Assembly (NCBI GenBank): GCA_017404665.1
Contig: JAFRBX010000004.1
Span: 52,703-116,702, forward strand
Length of the DNA: 64,000 nt
Reading direction: 5' to 3'
From: Ruminococcus sp.
GTDB taxonomy: Bacteria > Bacillota > Clostridia > Oscillospirales > Acutalibacteraceae
Within the stretch, counting starts at the first letter, position 1. The number at the start of each line of letters is the position of its first letter. The position numbers were made by a program, and so were the translations under genes. The notes below the pieces were generated by a model that was not told where the DNA came from, ran no database searches, and saw nothing but the letters and a program-made list of their open reading frames with translations. Shown here piece by piece: positions 37,218 through 46,252 of this stretch.

Positions 37218-37586
37218 CTAATAAGTCGAAGCTGCGCTTCGTGTGATTTTCCATTGTCCGTCTGTCTTTTTCAGACTGCATTTCTGCTGTAAGTGCCAGT
37301 AGTGCTTTCCTCCACCGAATACTGCCGCCTGTACATAGGATTGCCCCGTGATGACTGCGCTGTCACCGTTTACTGTTACAGGCATGTTTTCATGAACTGC
37401 CGAATAATAGTTCAGCGTGCCGTCGAGTACGGCGTTGATAAACTCGCTTTTGTTCTGACACATTCCTGTCATATGCACGAGGACAAAGCTTTCGTCAAGG
37501 ACGTCGTCGAGCCCTTGCTTATCTTTTGCGATCATCGCGGTGTACATTGCTTTGTAGCTGTTTTGGATCAGCACAGTCTCCTCCAT
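37218..37586 (-). CDS. NTF2-like (SnoaL/DUF4440-type) small protein
   Basis: The 122-residue protein has the alpha+beta cone-fold pattern: N-terminal helix SYKAMYTAMIAKD, then L-D-E-S-F-V-L-V-H-M-T-G, K-S-E-F-I-N-A-V-L-D-G, and a final beta strand pair ending W-K-I-T-R. NTF2-like proteins bind small ligands or act as simple enzymes; no catalytic set could be assigned. It is encoded between the flavodoxin and SDR genes on the same strand. Confidence 0.75.
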   Translation of the reverse strand: MEETVLIQNSYKAMYTAMIAKDKQGLDDVLDESFVLVHMTGMCQNKSEFINAVLDGTLNYYSAVHENMPVTVNGDSAVITGQSYVQAAVFGGGKHYWHLQQKCSLKKTDGQWKITRSAASTY

Positions 37587-37654
37587 CGGTATTCACCCCA
37601 TACTTGCTCTGCATACCCGCATTACCTGAGCATGCATGTGATTCACCTTACCTT

Positions 37655-38491
37655 TTATTGCGGTTTCAGCGGACCGTAGAAGTAGCTTGCGGTCGCGCCG
37701 CCGTCGATCAGAAAATCGGAGCCGGTGATAAACGCTCCTCTGCTGTCCATGACGAGCTCGGCAAGGCTCGCGACCTCATCCGCAGTGCCCGGACGACCGG
37801 CGGGACATTTGGCAAACATATTCATATAGAAATCGCCGCGCGGTCCGTTAAACTCATCGATGGCAAGCGGAGTCACGATGATACCGGGTGAAATGGAGTT
37901 CACTCTCGCCTTTCGCTCGCCCCAGCGTACCGCCTCATACATCACGCGCTTGACGTTACAGCGCTTTGCCAGCTGGTAGGCATGGAGCGTGTCGCGGATG
38001 TTCTCGGGCTGTAATACTTCGAGACTGAGCAATTCCTCTGTCGGAGTGGTGGCGAGCTGCTCATCGATCTGGGCGCCGAGAGCGGGCATACGGTGACCCG
38101 ACTGACTCGAGATCGTCACACCCGTGCCGCCCTCCTTGATGACCTTCCCAACTTCTTCTAATAATACGGCTGTACCGTATAAATCTACCTTTAAGATCGT
38201 TTCGATCGGAGCCTGTGAGGGTGATACGCCCGCCGCGTTGATCAGGTGGGCGATCTCGCCGTACTTCTGTGCTTCCGCAATCAAATTCAGAATAGATTCT
38301 CTCGATGATAGATCACACTCAACGAATACAGCGTCAAAGCCTGCTTCATTCATGATCTTTGTGATCGCCTCGCCGTTTGCGTGGCTTTTATCGCCGACGA
38401 CGAGCTTTTTGCCCATCGAGATCCTGCGCGCGATCGCCATACCGATCTGTCCCGCGCCTGTTAAAATGACGACATCCTTCATCAAAAACAC
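37655..38491 (-). CDS. Short-chain dehydrogenase/reductase
   Basis: This 278-residue Rossmann-fold enzyme has the NAD(P) motif T-G-A-G-Q-I-G-M-A near the start, the N-A-A-G-V-S strand, serine in T-I-S-S-Q-S-G, Y-Q-L-A-K as Y-x-x-x-K, and the S-P-G-I-I-V-T-P-L loop. The protein ends G-G-A-T-A-S-Y. It is SDR-like throughout; the substrate is unknown. It lies next to, and on the same strand as, a LysR regulator that may control it. Confidence 0.9.
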   Translation of the reverse strand: MFLMKDVVILTGAGQIGMAIARRISMGKKLVVGDKSHANGEAITKIMNEAGFDAVFVECDLSSRESILNLIAEAQKYGEIAHLINAAGVSPSQAPIETILKVDLYGTAVLLEEVGKVIKEGGTGVTISSQSGHRMPALGAQIDEQLATTPTEELLSLEVLQPENIRDTLHAYQLAKRCNVKRVMYEAVRWGERKARVNSISPGIIVTPLAIDEFNGPRGDFYMNMFAKCPAGRPGTADEVASLAELVMDSRGAFITGSDFLIDGGATASYFYGPLKPQ

Positions 38492-38573
38492 CTCTTTTAT
38501 CTTTCTGATGAAAGTATAACAAAACCTCCGCTTTCAATCAATCTAAAAAGCAGAGGTTATTCATAAGTAAAAC

Positions 38574-39470
38574 TTATTCTATTGCGTTTGTGAAACGCTG
38601 TTTCAGCATATCGGCGAATTCTTCGACGTAGAAGCCTGAGTTATCCTCTTTCCAGAAGGCGCAGTAATTACGGGTGAGTTGCTTACCGCTGCGATAGAGC
38701 GGAAGCCGATGAATACCAGAGCCGAAGTAATCGGATTTTCCGACGCCTTCGATCGGCATCACTCCCTGCCCCAGCACCACCATCATCCGCGCTCTTTGCA
38801 GATTTTCAGCAAAGAGAAAATCGCCCTGAAAGCCGACAACATCACGATAGTAGGTCTGCTCGGTATCCTCCTGCCCTTTGGAGGCGACGAGGATACACGG
38901 CGTGTTCTTGAGGTCGGCGATCTCGATCTCGCTGAGCTTCGACAAAGGATTGTTGGTTGACAGCTCGATGAAGCAGTTGGAACGGATCAGTTCAAAATTA
39001 ACGTATTCATCCGAGAAGGCGCGGCGCTGATCGTTGAGCACCAGATCGACCTTTCCAAAGCGCAGTTCGTCGTATAATTCCTCGTGATTGCCCTCGATCA
39101 CATTCACGCTGACGTCCGGATACTTTGCAGCAAACTGAGCAAGAGCGGAATGAAATTCATCGCCGCCGTAGCATTTCAGATAGCCGATGTTGAGAACTGC
39201 GTTGTCCTTGTGGGCGATACGCACTGTCTCGCGGCAGATACGCTCCAGCTCCGAGCTGAGCACCACCGTTTTTTTATAAAAATATTCGCCTGCAGGAGTG
39301 AGAGTAAATTTGCGGTTTTTGCGCTCAAAGAGCTTGACGCCGATCTCCTTCTCGAGCGATTGTATCTGCTGAGAGATCGCCGACTGCGAGATATAGCACG
39401 CCTCCGCCGCCTCAGTAAAGCTGCTCTTTTCCACTACTGCCTGAAAGTATTTGATCTGCCTGAGAAGCAT
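38574..39470 (-). CDS. LysR-family transcriptional regulator
   Basis: This 298-residue protein has an N-terminal winged HTH (1-60; LRQIKYFQAVVEKSSFTEAAEACYISQSAISQQI) and a substrate-binding domain that ends near residue 290. It is full length. By context it could control the SDR gene downstream or the CMD-family gene directly upstream, all on the minus strand. No inverted repeat clear enough to call an operator was found. Confidence 0.93.
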   Translation of the reverse strand: MLLRQIKYFQAVVEKSSFTEAAEACYISQSAISQQIQSLEKEIGVKLFERKNRKFTLTPAGEYFYKKTVVLSSELERICRETVRIAHKDNAVLNIGYLKCYGGDEFHSALAQFAAKYPDVSVNVIEGNHEELYDELRFGKVDLVLNDQRRAFSDEYVNFELIRSNCFIELSTNNPLSKLSEIEIADLKNTPCILVASKGQEDTEQTYYRDVVGFQGDFLFAENLQRARMMVVLGQGVMPIEGVGKSDYFGSGIHRLPLYRSGKQLTRNYCAFWKEDNSGFYVEEFADMLKQRFTNAIE

Positions 39471-39532
39471 GGCTCCACATCCTTTTACACCAGTATAAAG
39501 GAAATCCGCGGAAAAGTAAATACTGTTATAAG

Positions 39533-40297
39533 TTATTCTAATGATCCAGCTGCTTTGCTAACACAGCTGAGAGCGTTCAGGCTGCGCGGATAGCCGATAT
39601 ACGGCAGACATTGTGAGATGACCGCGATCAAAAACTGCTTATTATTTCCGATGCGTATATTCGCCGCTGCGTGCGAAGTAAGCTGCGGCTCACAGCCGCC
39701 CTGCGCCGCAAGGAAGCAGAAGGTGATCATCTCGCGCTGTTGATAGTCGAGCCCCATTCGTGTGTAATAGTCTCCGAAGCAGTTGTCGGCGAGCCACAGG
39801 TTGATATGTCTGCTTTCCTCGGGACCGGACTTCCAGAAGTCGCGCATACCCTCGCCGAAGATGTCCACCTGAGTCTGCGTACCCGCTTCACGCCGGTTCT
39901 CCGTGGTGGTCGTTGCCTGCCCTTCGAGCGGGAGCGATATCCCCTGCGCTTCCAAGACCTTGTTGACCGTCTTCAAAAACGGGAATACTCTGCCGATTCC
40001 GAGATAGGCTGTCGCCTGATAGACCGTTTCCTTGATCTCGACGGGAGTCACGCCGAAGTTCAGCGCGGCAGGAAGAAGCTTTTCAAATTCATCAACTCCC
40101 TGACAGCCGAGAAGCGTCGCAAGGATAGCGAGAAATCTCGTTTTATCGTCAAGCTGAACACCCTCCTGATTGATGACCTCGTCAAAGGCGAAATTATCGA
40201 ACCGCTCGATGAACTCGGGGTCGGTACGCAAAAAATCCGACTGATATCCCGGGAACATCCTTTCATGATATTCCTTTGCACATTCTGTCATAGACAT
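39533..40297 (-). CDS. Carboxymuconolactone decarboxylase (CMD)-family protein
   Basis: The 254-residue protein has two AhpD-like helical repeats. The first carries LAILATLLGCQGVDEFEKLLPAALNFG. The second has M-I-T-F-C-F-L-A-A-Q-G-G-C-E-P-Q-L-T-S-H, whose Cys and His resemble the CxxxH-type active site. Many relatives are peroxidase-like or decarboxylases. GGAGG precedes the ATG with 9-nt spacing. Confidence 0.85.
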   Translation of the reverse strand: MSMTECAKEYHERMFPGYQSDFLRTDPEFIERFDNFAFDEVINQEGVQLDDKTRFLAILATLLGCQGVDEFEKLLPAALNFGVTPVEIKETVYQATAYLGIGRVFPFLKTVNKVLEAQGISLPLEGQATTTTENRREAGTQTQVDIFGEGMRDFWKSGPEESRHINLWLADNCFGDYYTRMGLDYQQREMITFCFLAAQGGCEPQLTSHAAANIRIGNNKQFLIAVISQCLPYIGYPRSLNALSCVSKAAGSLE

Positions 40298-40492
40298 ACA
40301 GCATTACCTCCGATCATATCATTGTATTGTCATTCTACCAAAACCGCAGAGGTCAATCAATTCTGTTTACAGGGGTCAACAATAAGTTTTACTAATAAAA
40401 ATAAGCTGATTTATCAGTTGAAAGGTCGCCGAACATGGTATATAACACTGTTTGCGCCCGGTATCTTCCTTAAGAGGCTTTAAAATTTCCTA

Positions 40493-40521
40493 TTGATTTC
40501 CGTGCGGATATATTGTAGAAT
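40493..40521 (+). promoter_or_regulatory. Sigma-A promoter of the lipoprotein gene
   Basis: TTGATT and TAGAAT lie 17 bp apart, about 45 bp before the start codon. Confidence 0.65.
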
Positions 40522-40566
40522 ATACAGGTACATCGGAAAAACATATTAAGAAAAGGAATGATATAG

Positions 40567-41064
40567 ATGAAAAAGATGATCGCTTTGATCACGGCGCTTA
40601 TGATGGTACTATCGCTGACCGCCTGCTTCGGTTCAAGCAGTACGGATTCGACCGCGGATGAGGCAAAGGCAGCAGATATCTCTGCTTATGATGATGATTT
40701 TGAAGGCTTGCTCTCGTATATCACCGACAACAACTCCGGCTGTATGGAGCAGGAGATTTACTACGGTATACTCGGAGCCGATAACGGCAAGCGCGTGATT
40801 TTTAACAACAATCCGTATGTCGAGATCTACGATTTCAGCAGCGTTGTCGACAGCGCTGCGACTGCGGACTCCGCCGATCCCGCAAAGGCGAAGGAGATCC
40901 TTGCGGATATCAAGGACGACGGCAAGTTCAAGCCGATGGCCGACGGCATCGAGATGACCGCCGTGATCACCGACAGCGGCAAATACGTGATCGCGTGGGA
41001 CGCTTCCCGCGGATTCGACTATGAGAAGAAGGTCGCTACCGACGAAGTCAAAGCCAAATGGTAA
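40567..41064 (+). CDS. Small lipoprotein, unknown function
   Basis: This 165-residue protein has a signal peptide with lipobox L-T-A-C (Cys20), a Ser/Thr linker, then about 120 soluble residues with an acidic surface. No domain was recognised. The signal sequence closely resembles that of the 34807-35517 lipoprotein. It is monocistronic, with its own promoter and the terminator at 41082-41118. Confidence 0.7.
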   Translation: MKKMIALITALMMVLSLTACFGSSSTDSTADEAKAADISAYDDDFEGLLSYITDNNSGCMEQEIYYGILGADNGKRVIFNNNPYVEIYDFSSVVDSAATADSADPAKAKEILADIKDDGKFKPMADGIEMTAVITDSGKYVIAWDASRGFDYEKKVATDEVKAKW

Positions 41065-41081
41065 GATCGGATAAATATTTT

Positions 41082-41118
41082 ACGGGCTATCGCACTGCAT
41101 CTACGATAGCCCGTTCTT
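41082..41118. terminator. Bidirectional terminator
   Basis: ACGGGCTATCG and CGATAGCCCGT form an 11-bp stem, followed by a T-rich stretch. It lies between the lipoprotein gene and the convergent pyruvyl transferase gene. Confidence 0.75.
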
Positions 41119-42509
41119 CATGTATTGTTATGGTCAAAAATTTTTTTGTATGCGCGGAAGGAGCGCTTTTGGCTCAGGCGTTTGAGCTCTGAGAGCGCGG
41201 CATCGCGTTCTTTTTCGGCTTTTTGCCGTTTCGAGCGCTCGATCTCCAGCTGTCGGCGAAGCTGATCGCTGTCCTTTTTCAGCCTGCGGATATCTCCTTT
41301 TTTGCGGTCGTCGGAGATGAACAGCGCATAGTAGCGGCTTTCGGCGCGCTTGAGCTTGGTGCGCATGTCAATGGTATCCTCGTCGGCGGGGACGGTCATC
41401 TTCCGCAGGCGCTCGCAAACCGTGTCATGATCGTAGATCGCAGGTGCTTCTGTAGGGGCGAGGATGGCTGCGTAGGAATCGTACAAAAACCGATACAGCG
41501 TCATCAGTACTGCCGGGTCGGGATGATAATCCCGCTCTTTGAGCAAAGCTTCGGTCATCTGCACGGCTGTTTCGGCTGACCAGTCCTGCGGCGCGACCGC
41601 GCGCTGCGGATAACCGATCTTGCGGTACAGATCGGGGATCTTCGGATTCCAGATATAGTTGACGGACGGAACGCTCAGCGCGTAGGCGATGATCGAAGCG
41701 TGCATCCGGATGGCGATCACGGCGTCAAAGGAGGCGATCGCCTGCACGACCTCGCGTGAGGTCTCGGAGATGATCAGCTTTTCGCGCGGGATCTGATATT
41801 TCTTTTCAAAATGTCTGAGGGTATTGATATCCCATGTCGAGCCGTTGGTGAAGAAACGATAGTCGATCCCCCTCTGTTCCAGCATTTGAGAGAAGGCGCA
41901 GAGGTATTCCTCTTCCTTGGTCAGCGTCCAGTCGACGCCGTTGTCCTTAAAGAGACCGCCGCGCACGACGTTGATGCCGACAAGGGGGATGGAACGGCTT
42001 TTTTTGGAGGCGAGCGCGTCGGCGATATCCTGCGCGTAGACGGAACCGATCCATACGGCGGGATCGCAGACGGATTGGATGGTATAGGACTGCTCGCCCG
42101 CGTACCGGCGGAACAGGCTGTCGCTGTCGCGCACGGAAAAAGCGCGAATGCAGGGGTAGGACAGCATCACGTGCAGGCGGTCGTAGCTTTCATCGGCGGT
42201 TTCCATCTGGTTCATCCCCAGAGAGGAGAACATGACGGGGATACCGCGCTCATTCGCCAGCTGAAGAACGTGCTCGATATGGCTCGCCACGCCGAGATAG
42301 TTGATGCCGAACATCGCGCCCCCCGCAAACACGATCAGGTCCGCTGAGACGATCTGTTCATCGTCGGGCGCTTTCAAAGGCATGACGTCCAGCGTATAAT
42401 CGCTGATACCCAGATTTTGCAGCGCGACCTTCGTCAGCTGTAAAAAACAGGTGCGTATCAGCATATCGCCGTAGTTATCGTCAAAAAAAGCTGCTGTCAA
42501 TATCCTCAT
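41118..42509 (-). CDS. Polysaccharide pyruvyl transferase-family protein with C-terminal coiled coil
   Basis: The 463-residue protein has a two-domain GT-B-like fold typical of the CsaB/WcaK family: N-terminal F-D-D-N-Y-G-D-M, F-A-G-G-A-M-F-G, V-G-I-N-V-V-R-G-G and the C-terminal A-I-R-M-H-A-S-I-I-A-Y-A motif. Pyruvyl transferases add pyruvate ketals to cell-wall sugars. Residues from about 385 form a charged coiled coil that is an extension beyond the core and might tether the enzyme. It has no nearby exopolysaccharide cluster, though glycosyltransferase genes lie 6 kb away. Confidence 0.82.
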   Translation of the reverse strand: MRILTAAFFDDNYGDMLIRTCFLQLTKVALQNLGISDYTLDVMPLKAPDDEQIVSADLIVFAGGAMFGINYLGVASHIEHVLQLANERGIPVMFSSLGMNQMETADESYDRLHVMLSYPCIRAFSVRDSDSLFRRYAGEQSYTIQSVCDPAVWIGSVYAQDIADALASKKSRSIPLVGINVVRGGLFKDNGVDWTLTKEEEYLCAFSQMLEQRGIDYRFFTNGSTWDINTLRHFEKKYQIPREKLIISETSREVVQAIASFDAVIAIRMHASIIAYALSVPSVNYIWNPKIPDLYRKIGYPQRAVAPQDWSAETAVQMTEALLKERDYHPDPAVLMTLYRFLYDSYAAILAPTEAPAIYDHDTVCERLRKMTVPADEDTIDMRTKLKRAESRYYALFISDDRKKGDIRRLKKDSDQLRRQLEIERSKRQKAEKERDAALSELKRLSQKRSFRAYKKIFDHNNT

Positions 42510-42572
42510 CCAATCACCGCCCCGTTCATAAAATATAGCTTATCCGTCATAAAAAGTCAATATCAGCACAGT

Positions 42573-42613
42573 AAAAAACACACAGCAGCTTACCGAAGCG
42601 GCTGTGTGTTTTT
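42573..42613 (-). terminator. Terminator of the rnf operon
   Basis: AAAAACACACAGC and GCTGTGTGTTTTT stems surround a loop, placed right after the rnfB stop. Confidence 0.85.
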
Positions 42614-42621
42614 GATGTAGA

Positions 42622-43416
42622 TCATGACTTAAAATAGGTGATGCAGTTCTGCGGGCAGGCTTCGACGCAGGCGCCGCAGTTCGTGCAGAGCGCGGGGGTG
42701 ACAGTCGCGCAGAAGTTTTCGACCTTGACAGCGCCCTGATCGCAGGCTTTCTCACATTTTTTGCAGCCGATGCAGCCGACGTCGCAGAGCTTGCGGGTCA
42801 CAGCGCCCTTATCGTGATTGGAACAGCGGTTGATCGCCATGTCCTTTTTGGGAACGATCTCGATGATGCCTCTGGGACACGCCTTGACGCACAAGGTGCA
42901 GGCGCGACACTTGGCGCCGTCGACATAGGCGACGCCGTTTTTGACGTGGATCGCGTCATAGGGGCAGACGGCTTCACAGTCGCCCAGACCCATACAGCCA
43001 AAGGAGCAGGCGGTGAGTCCCCCGCCGATCTTCAGCGCGGCGGAGCAGCTCATGATGCCGCTGTACTCCGCCTTGTAGGTGGTGTGGTCGAGGGAGCCCA
43101 TGCATTTGACGACCGCGACCTTAGGCTCGATGCTGCCCGTGCTGACGCCGAGGATCTCGGAGATTGCCTTGGTGCAGCTGAGTCCGCCTGGGGCGCACAG
43201 TCCGACCTCTGCTTCACCCTTCGCGAGAGCGGCGGCGTAGCCGGAGCAGCCGGAATAGCCGCAGGCGCCGCAGTTGGCGCCGGGGAGCGCTTCGAGGATC
43301 TTTTCAGCCTTTTCATCCTTGGGCACCGCCATGATGATGGAGGCGAAGGAGAGGATCAGTCCGATCAGCAGTCCGATGCCGGCGACGACGCCGACAGCTA
43401 TCAAAATACTACTCAT
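42622..43416 (-). CDS. rnfB: Rnf complex subunit B (iron-sulfur protein)
   Basis: The 264-residue protein has an N-terminal membrane helix (about 4-30). Then comes the 4Fe-4S motif C-G-A-C-G-Y-S-G-C (about 49-57), further Cys in C-A-P-G and C-S, and several ferredoxin-type CxxCxxCxxxCP clusters. It is the electron entry subunit that takes electrons from ferredoxin. It is last in rnfCDGEAB. Confidence 0.95.
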   Translation of the reverse strand: MSSILIAVGVVAGIGLLIGLILSFASIIMAVPKDEKAEKILEALPGANCGACGYSGCSGYAAALAKGEAEVGLCAPGGLSCTKAISEILGVSTGSIEPKVAVVKCMGSLDHTTYKAEYSGIMSCSAALKIGGGLTACSFGCMGLGDCEAVCPYDAIHVKNGVAYVDGAKCRACTLCVKACPRGIIEIVPKKDMAINRCSNHDKGAVTRKLCDVGCIGCKKCEKACDQGAVKVENFCATVTPALCTNCGACVEACPQNCITYFKS

Positions 43417-43427
43417 ATCCGACCTCC

Positions 43428-44051
43428 TTAGCTAAGCGGGATGAGCTTATCGACAAAGCCCGCGAACCCGAGGAAAGACAGCGACACCAGCGCGGCGGCG
43501 ACCAGCGTGATCGGCAGACCCTTGAGCGATTTGGGAATATCGGCGCTCTCGAGACGCCCGCGTACGCCCGCGAACATGACCATCGCCACGAGGAAGCCGA
43601 TACCGGCGCCGAAGGCGTTGACCAGCGCGTGACCGTAGGTGTAGGCGTAGGCGGTGGTGGAATCGACCTTCTGGAGCACCAGCATGGTCACGCCCAGCAC
43701 GGCGCAGTTGGTGGTGATCAGCGGCAGGTAGATGCCCAGCGAGTTGTACAGCGCGGGGATATACTTGCGCAGGATGATCTCGACGAGCTGGACCAGACCC
43801 GCGATGATCAGGATGAACAGCACGGTCTGCAGATACTCCATGCCCATCGGAACGAGCAGGTACATGTAGATCGGGAAGGTGACGGCGGTCGCCAGCACCA
43901 TGACGAAGGTGACGGCGACGGACATGCCCACGGCGGTGTTGAGCTTTTTGGAAACGCCTAAGAACGGGCAGATGCCGAGGAATTTAGAGAGAACGTAGTT
44001 CTCGGTGAGGATAGCCGCGAGGAATACGGCGACGAGTGATTTAATCAGCAT
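43428..44051 (-). CDS. rnfA: Rnf complex subunit A
   Basis: This 207-residue membrane protein has six helices. It has the family signature I-L-T-E-N-Y-V-L-S-K-F-L-G-I-C-P-F-L-G-V-S. RnfA pairs with RnfE as inverted-topology halves of the membrane core that binds an iron-sulfur cluster and moves ions. Its start overlaps the end of rnfE by 11 bp. Confidence 0.96.
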   Translation of the reverse strand: MLIKSLVAVFLAAILTENYVLSKFLGICPFLGVSKKLNTAVGMSVAVTFVMVLATAVTFPIYMYLLVPMGMEYLQTVLFILIIAGLVQLVEIILRKYIPALYNSLGIYLPLITTNCAVLGVTMLVLQKVDSTTAYAYTYGHALVNAFGAGIGFLVAMVMFAGVRGRLESADIPKSLKGLPITLVAAALVSLSFLGFAGFVDKLIPLS

Positions 44052-44739
44052 TGGCGGCCGCCTCCTTTACGGTTTTTTCACAGGTTTTTGTCGAGCAGTT
44101 CTCGGATATCGGGCAGCCGTCGCAGGGCGAGGTCTTGACCTTCTTGCCCGCGCGGGAATTGAGCTTGTTGGCGAGCATGATCAGCATGCCGAACACAAAG
44201 AAGCCGCCGGGGGGCAGGATGAAGATCAGGATCTGAACCGGCATGAGCTGTACGCCGAACAGAGAGCCTGAGCCGAGGAACTCGCGGATGATACCCATGC
44301 ATAAGAGCGCCGCCGTGAAGCCGACGCCCATCCCGAGTCCGTCGAGGATGGACGGGAGGACGGGGTTCTTGCCGGCGAACATTTCGGCACGTCCGAGGAT
44401 GATGCAGTTGACGACGATCAGCGGCAGGTAGATGCCTAAGGAGTCGTTGATCGCGGGGGCAAACGCCTTGACCAGCATTTGCACGACGGATACGAAGCCA
44501 GCGATGATGGTGATGTAGGCGGGGATACGGACTTTATCGGGGATAAATTTGCGCAGGAGCGAGATAACGGCATTGGAGCAGACAAGAACCGCGGTCGCGG
44601 CGACGCCCATGCCGATCGCGTTAGAGGCGGAGGTGGTGACGGCGAGGGTGGGGCAGGTGCCGAGCACCAGACAGAGTACGGGATTCTCTTTGACGATGCC
44701 CTTGGTAAACTCTTTGATAAGACTTGTTTTAGCCATCAT
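44041..44739 (-). CDS. rnfE: Rnf complex subunit E
   Basis: The 232-residue protein contains the K-E-N-P-V-L-C-L-V-L-G-T-C-P-T-L-A signature and six helices. It ends with an extra Cys-rich tail (CDGCPISENCSTKTCEK). That tail is longer than in classical RnfE and has four cysteines that might bind a metal or cluster. It overlaps rnfG by 4 bp. Confidence 0.95.
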   Translation of the reverse strand: MMAKTSLIKEFTKGIVKENPVLCLVLGTCPTLAVTTSASNAIGMGVAATAVLVCSNAVISLLRKFIPDKVRIPAYITIIAGFVSVVQMLVKAFAPAINDSLGIYLPLIVVNCIILGRAEMFAGKNPVLPSILDGLGMGVGFTAALLCMGIIREFLGSGSLFGVQLMPVQILIFILPPGGFFVFGMLIMLANKLNSRAGKKVKTSPCDGCPISENCSTKTCEKTVKEAAANAD

Positions 44740-45305
44740 TCACCCTCCTTACCGTTTTCGTTATAGATCGCGACCGCTTCATTGACCGCCCTTGTGACCG
44801 CGCGGGAGCTGATGGTCGCCGAGGTGACGGCGTCTACGGTCTGGGCGTTGCCGGAGCTGTCGTCTTTGCTGACACCGATGTCTTCATTGACGTTCAGACC
44901 CTTATACTGGTCGCGAAAGCTCGCGTTTGAGGTGTTCTTGCCCAAACCCGGGGTCTCGTCGTCGTTGTAGAATACGTCTACGCCGATGATCTCACCGTCC
45001 TTAATACCGGTCATGACCTTGACCTGACCGCCGTACCCTTGGGTCGCGGTGGAAATCGCGTAGCCAACGGCGTTTCCCGAGTCGTCAAGACCCTTGTACA
45101 TCACGTCGGGGATGACCTCTTCAAAGGTCGCGGCGTCGGGGCATACGTTCTGCATACTCTGGTTTTTGCTTTCCAGCTCGTTTGCGGCGATCTTCTCGGC
45201 GGTGACGTTGTTGGTCAGCGCGAGCGCCGCGGTGACGACAAGGCAGATGAGGAACAGCGAGATCGTGGGGATCAGGATCGCTTTGGGGGTTATTTTGAAT
45301 CTCAT
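44736..45305 (-). CDS. rnfG: Rnf complex subunit G (covalent FMN protein)
   Basis: The protein has 189 residues; ATG 45305 (MRFKITPKAIL) is used because GGGGGA lies just upstream and the residues before it are out of family. One helix (about 10-32) is followed by an FMN-binding domain. The flavinylation site lies in T-S-A-T-I-S-S near residue 165, where the Thr would carry FMN by phosphoester linkage. It overlaps rnfD by 4 bp. Confidence 0.94.
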   Translation of the reverse strand: MRFKITPKAILIPTISLFLICLVVTAALALTNNVTAEKIAANELESKNQSMQNVCPDAATFEEVIPDVMYKGLDDSGNAVGYAISTATQGYGGQVKVMTGIKDGEIIGVDVFYNDDETPGLGKNTSNASFRDQYKGLNVNEDIGVSKDDSSGNAQTVDAVTSATISSRAVTRAVNEAVAIYNENGKEGE

Positions 45306-46252
45306 TTTTGCTCCCCCTTCTTCTTTTTGATATAGCCCAGCGTGCGGGGCACGGTGGCGCGCTCGATCAGCGGCACCAGAATGTTCATCAGGAGGATCGA
45401 GAAGCTGACGCCCTCGGGCATATTGGAGAACTGACGGAGCATAATGGTAAAGAAGCCGCAGCCGACGGCGAAGATGACCTTGCCCCACTTGGTGACGGGT
45501 GAGGTGGTGTAGTCGGTCGCCATGAAGATCGCGCCGAGCAGGACGCCGCCCGACAACAGCTGATACAGCGGGTCGAGTCCGACGATCAGGCTCATGAGCG
45601 CCGCTGTCGCGAGATAGACGCAGGGGATGATCGGGGAGATCACCTTTCGGATAACAAGGTAAATGCCGCCCAAAATCAGGACGACGGCGCAGACCTCGCC
45701 GATGGAGCCGCCGCAGCGTCCGAGAAGAAGGTCGATGTAGGAGTAGGTACCGGCTTCGGCAACCAAAGGCGTTGCTGAGGTCGTCGCGTCGATGGCGGCC
45801 GCTGCGGGAGCGCCGAGAGCTGGCGCCCAGTGCATCATTGCAGAGGGGAAGGATACCAAAAGTACAATGCGCGCCGCTAATGCGGGATTGACAAAATTCA
45901 TGCCGATGCCGCCGAACATCTGCTTGACCACGACGATCGCGATCAGACAGCCGAACATGGCGATCAGCGGGTTGATATCAACGGGGAGGTTCAGCGCGAG
46001 CAAAAGACCTGTCACGACCGCGGAAAGGTCGCCGATGGTGGCGTCGCGCTTCATGATCTTGCGGGAGACGTACTCGAGCAGGACGCAGGTGGCGACGCAG
46101 ATCGCGATCAGCACCAGACTGCGCAGTCCGAAGATCACGCATGCCGCGATCGCTGCCGGACACAGCGCGATAATGACGTCGAGCATGATGCGGCGGGTAC
46201 TGTTATTGCCTTTAAAATGCGGGGAGGAGGACACATGTAATTTTTGTTCCAT
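45302..46252 (-). CDS. rnfD: Rnf complex subunit D
   Basis: This 316-residue membrane protein has about nine helices. The covalent FMN attachment motif T-S-A-T-P-L-V is near residue 155. It belongs with RnfA/E/G in the ion-translocating core. It begins at the base where rnfC stops, and the tight coupling of the set argues for stoichiometric synthesis. Confidence 0.95.
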   Translation of the reverse strand: MEQKLHVSSSPHFKGNNSTRRIMLDVIIALCPAAIAACVIFGLRSLVLIAICVATCVLLEYVSRKIMKRDATIGDLSAVVTGLLLALNLPVDINPLIAMFGCLIAIVVVKQMFGGIGMNFVNPALAARIVLLVSFPSAMMHWAPALGAPAAAAIDATTSATPLVAEAGTYSYIDLLLGRCGGSIGEVCAVVLILGGIYLVIRKVISPIIPCVYLATAALMSLIVGLDPLYQLLSGGVLLGAIFMATDYTTSPVTKWGKVIFAVGCGFFTIMLRQFSNMPEGVSFSILLMNILVPLIERATVPRTLGYIKKKKGEQK

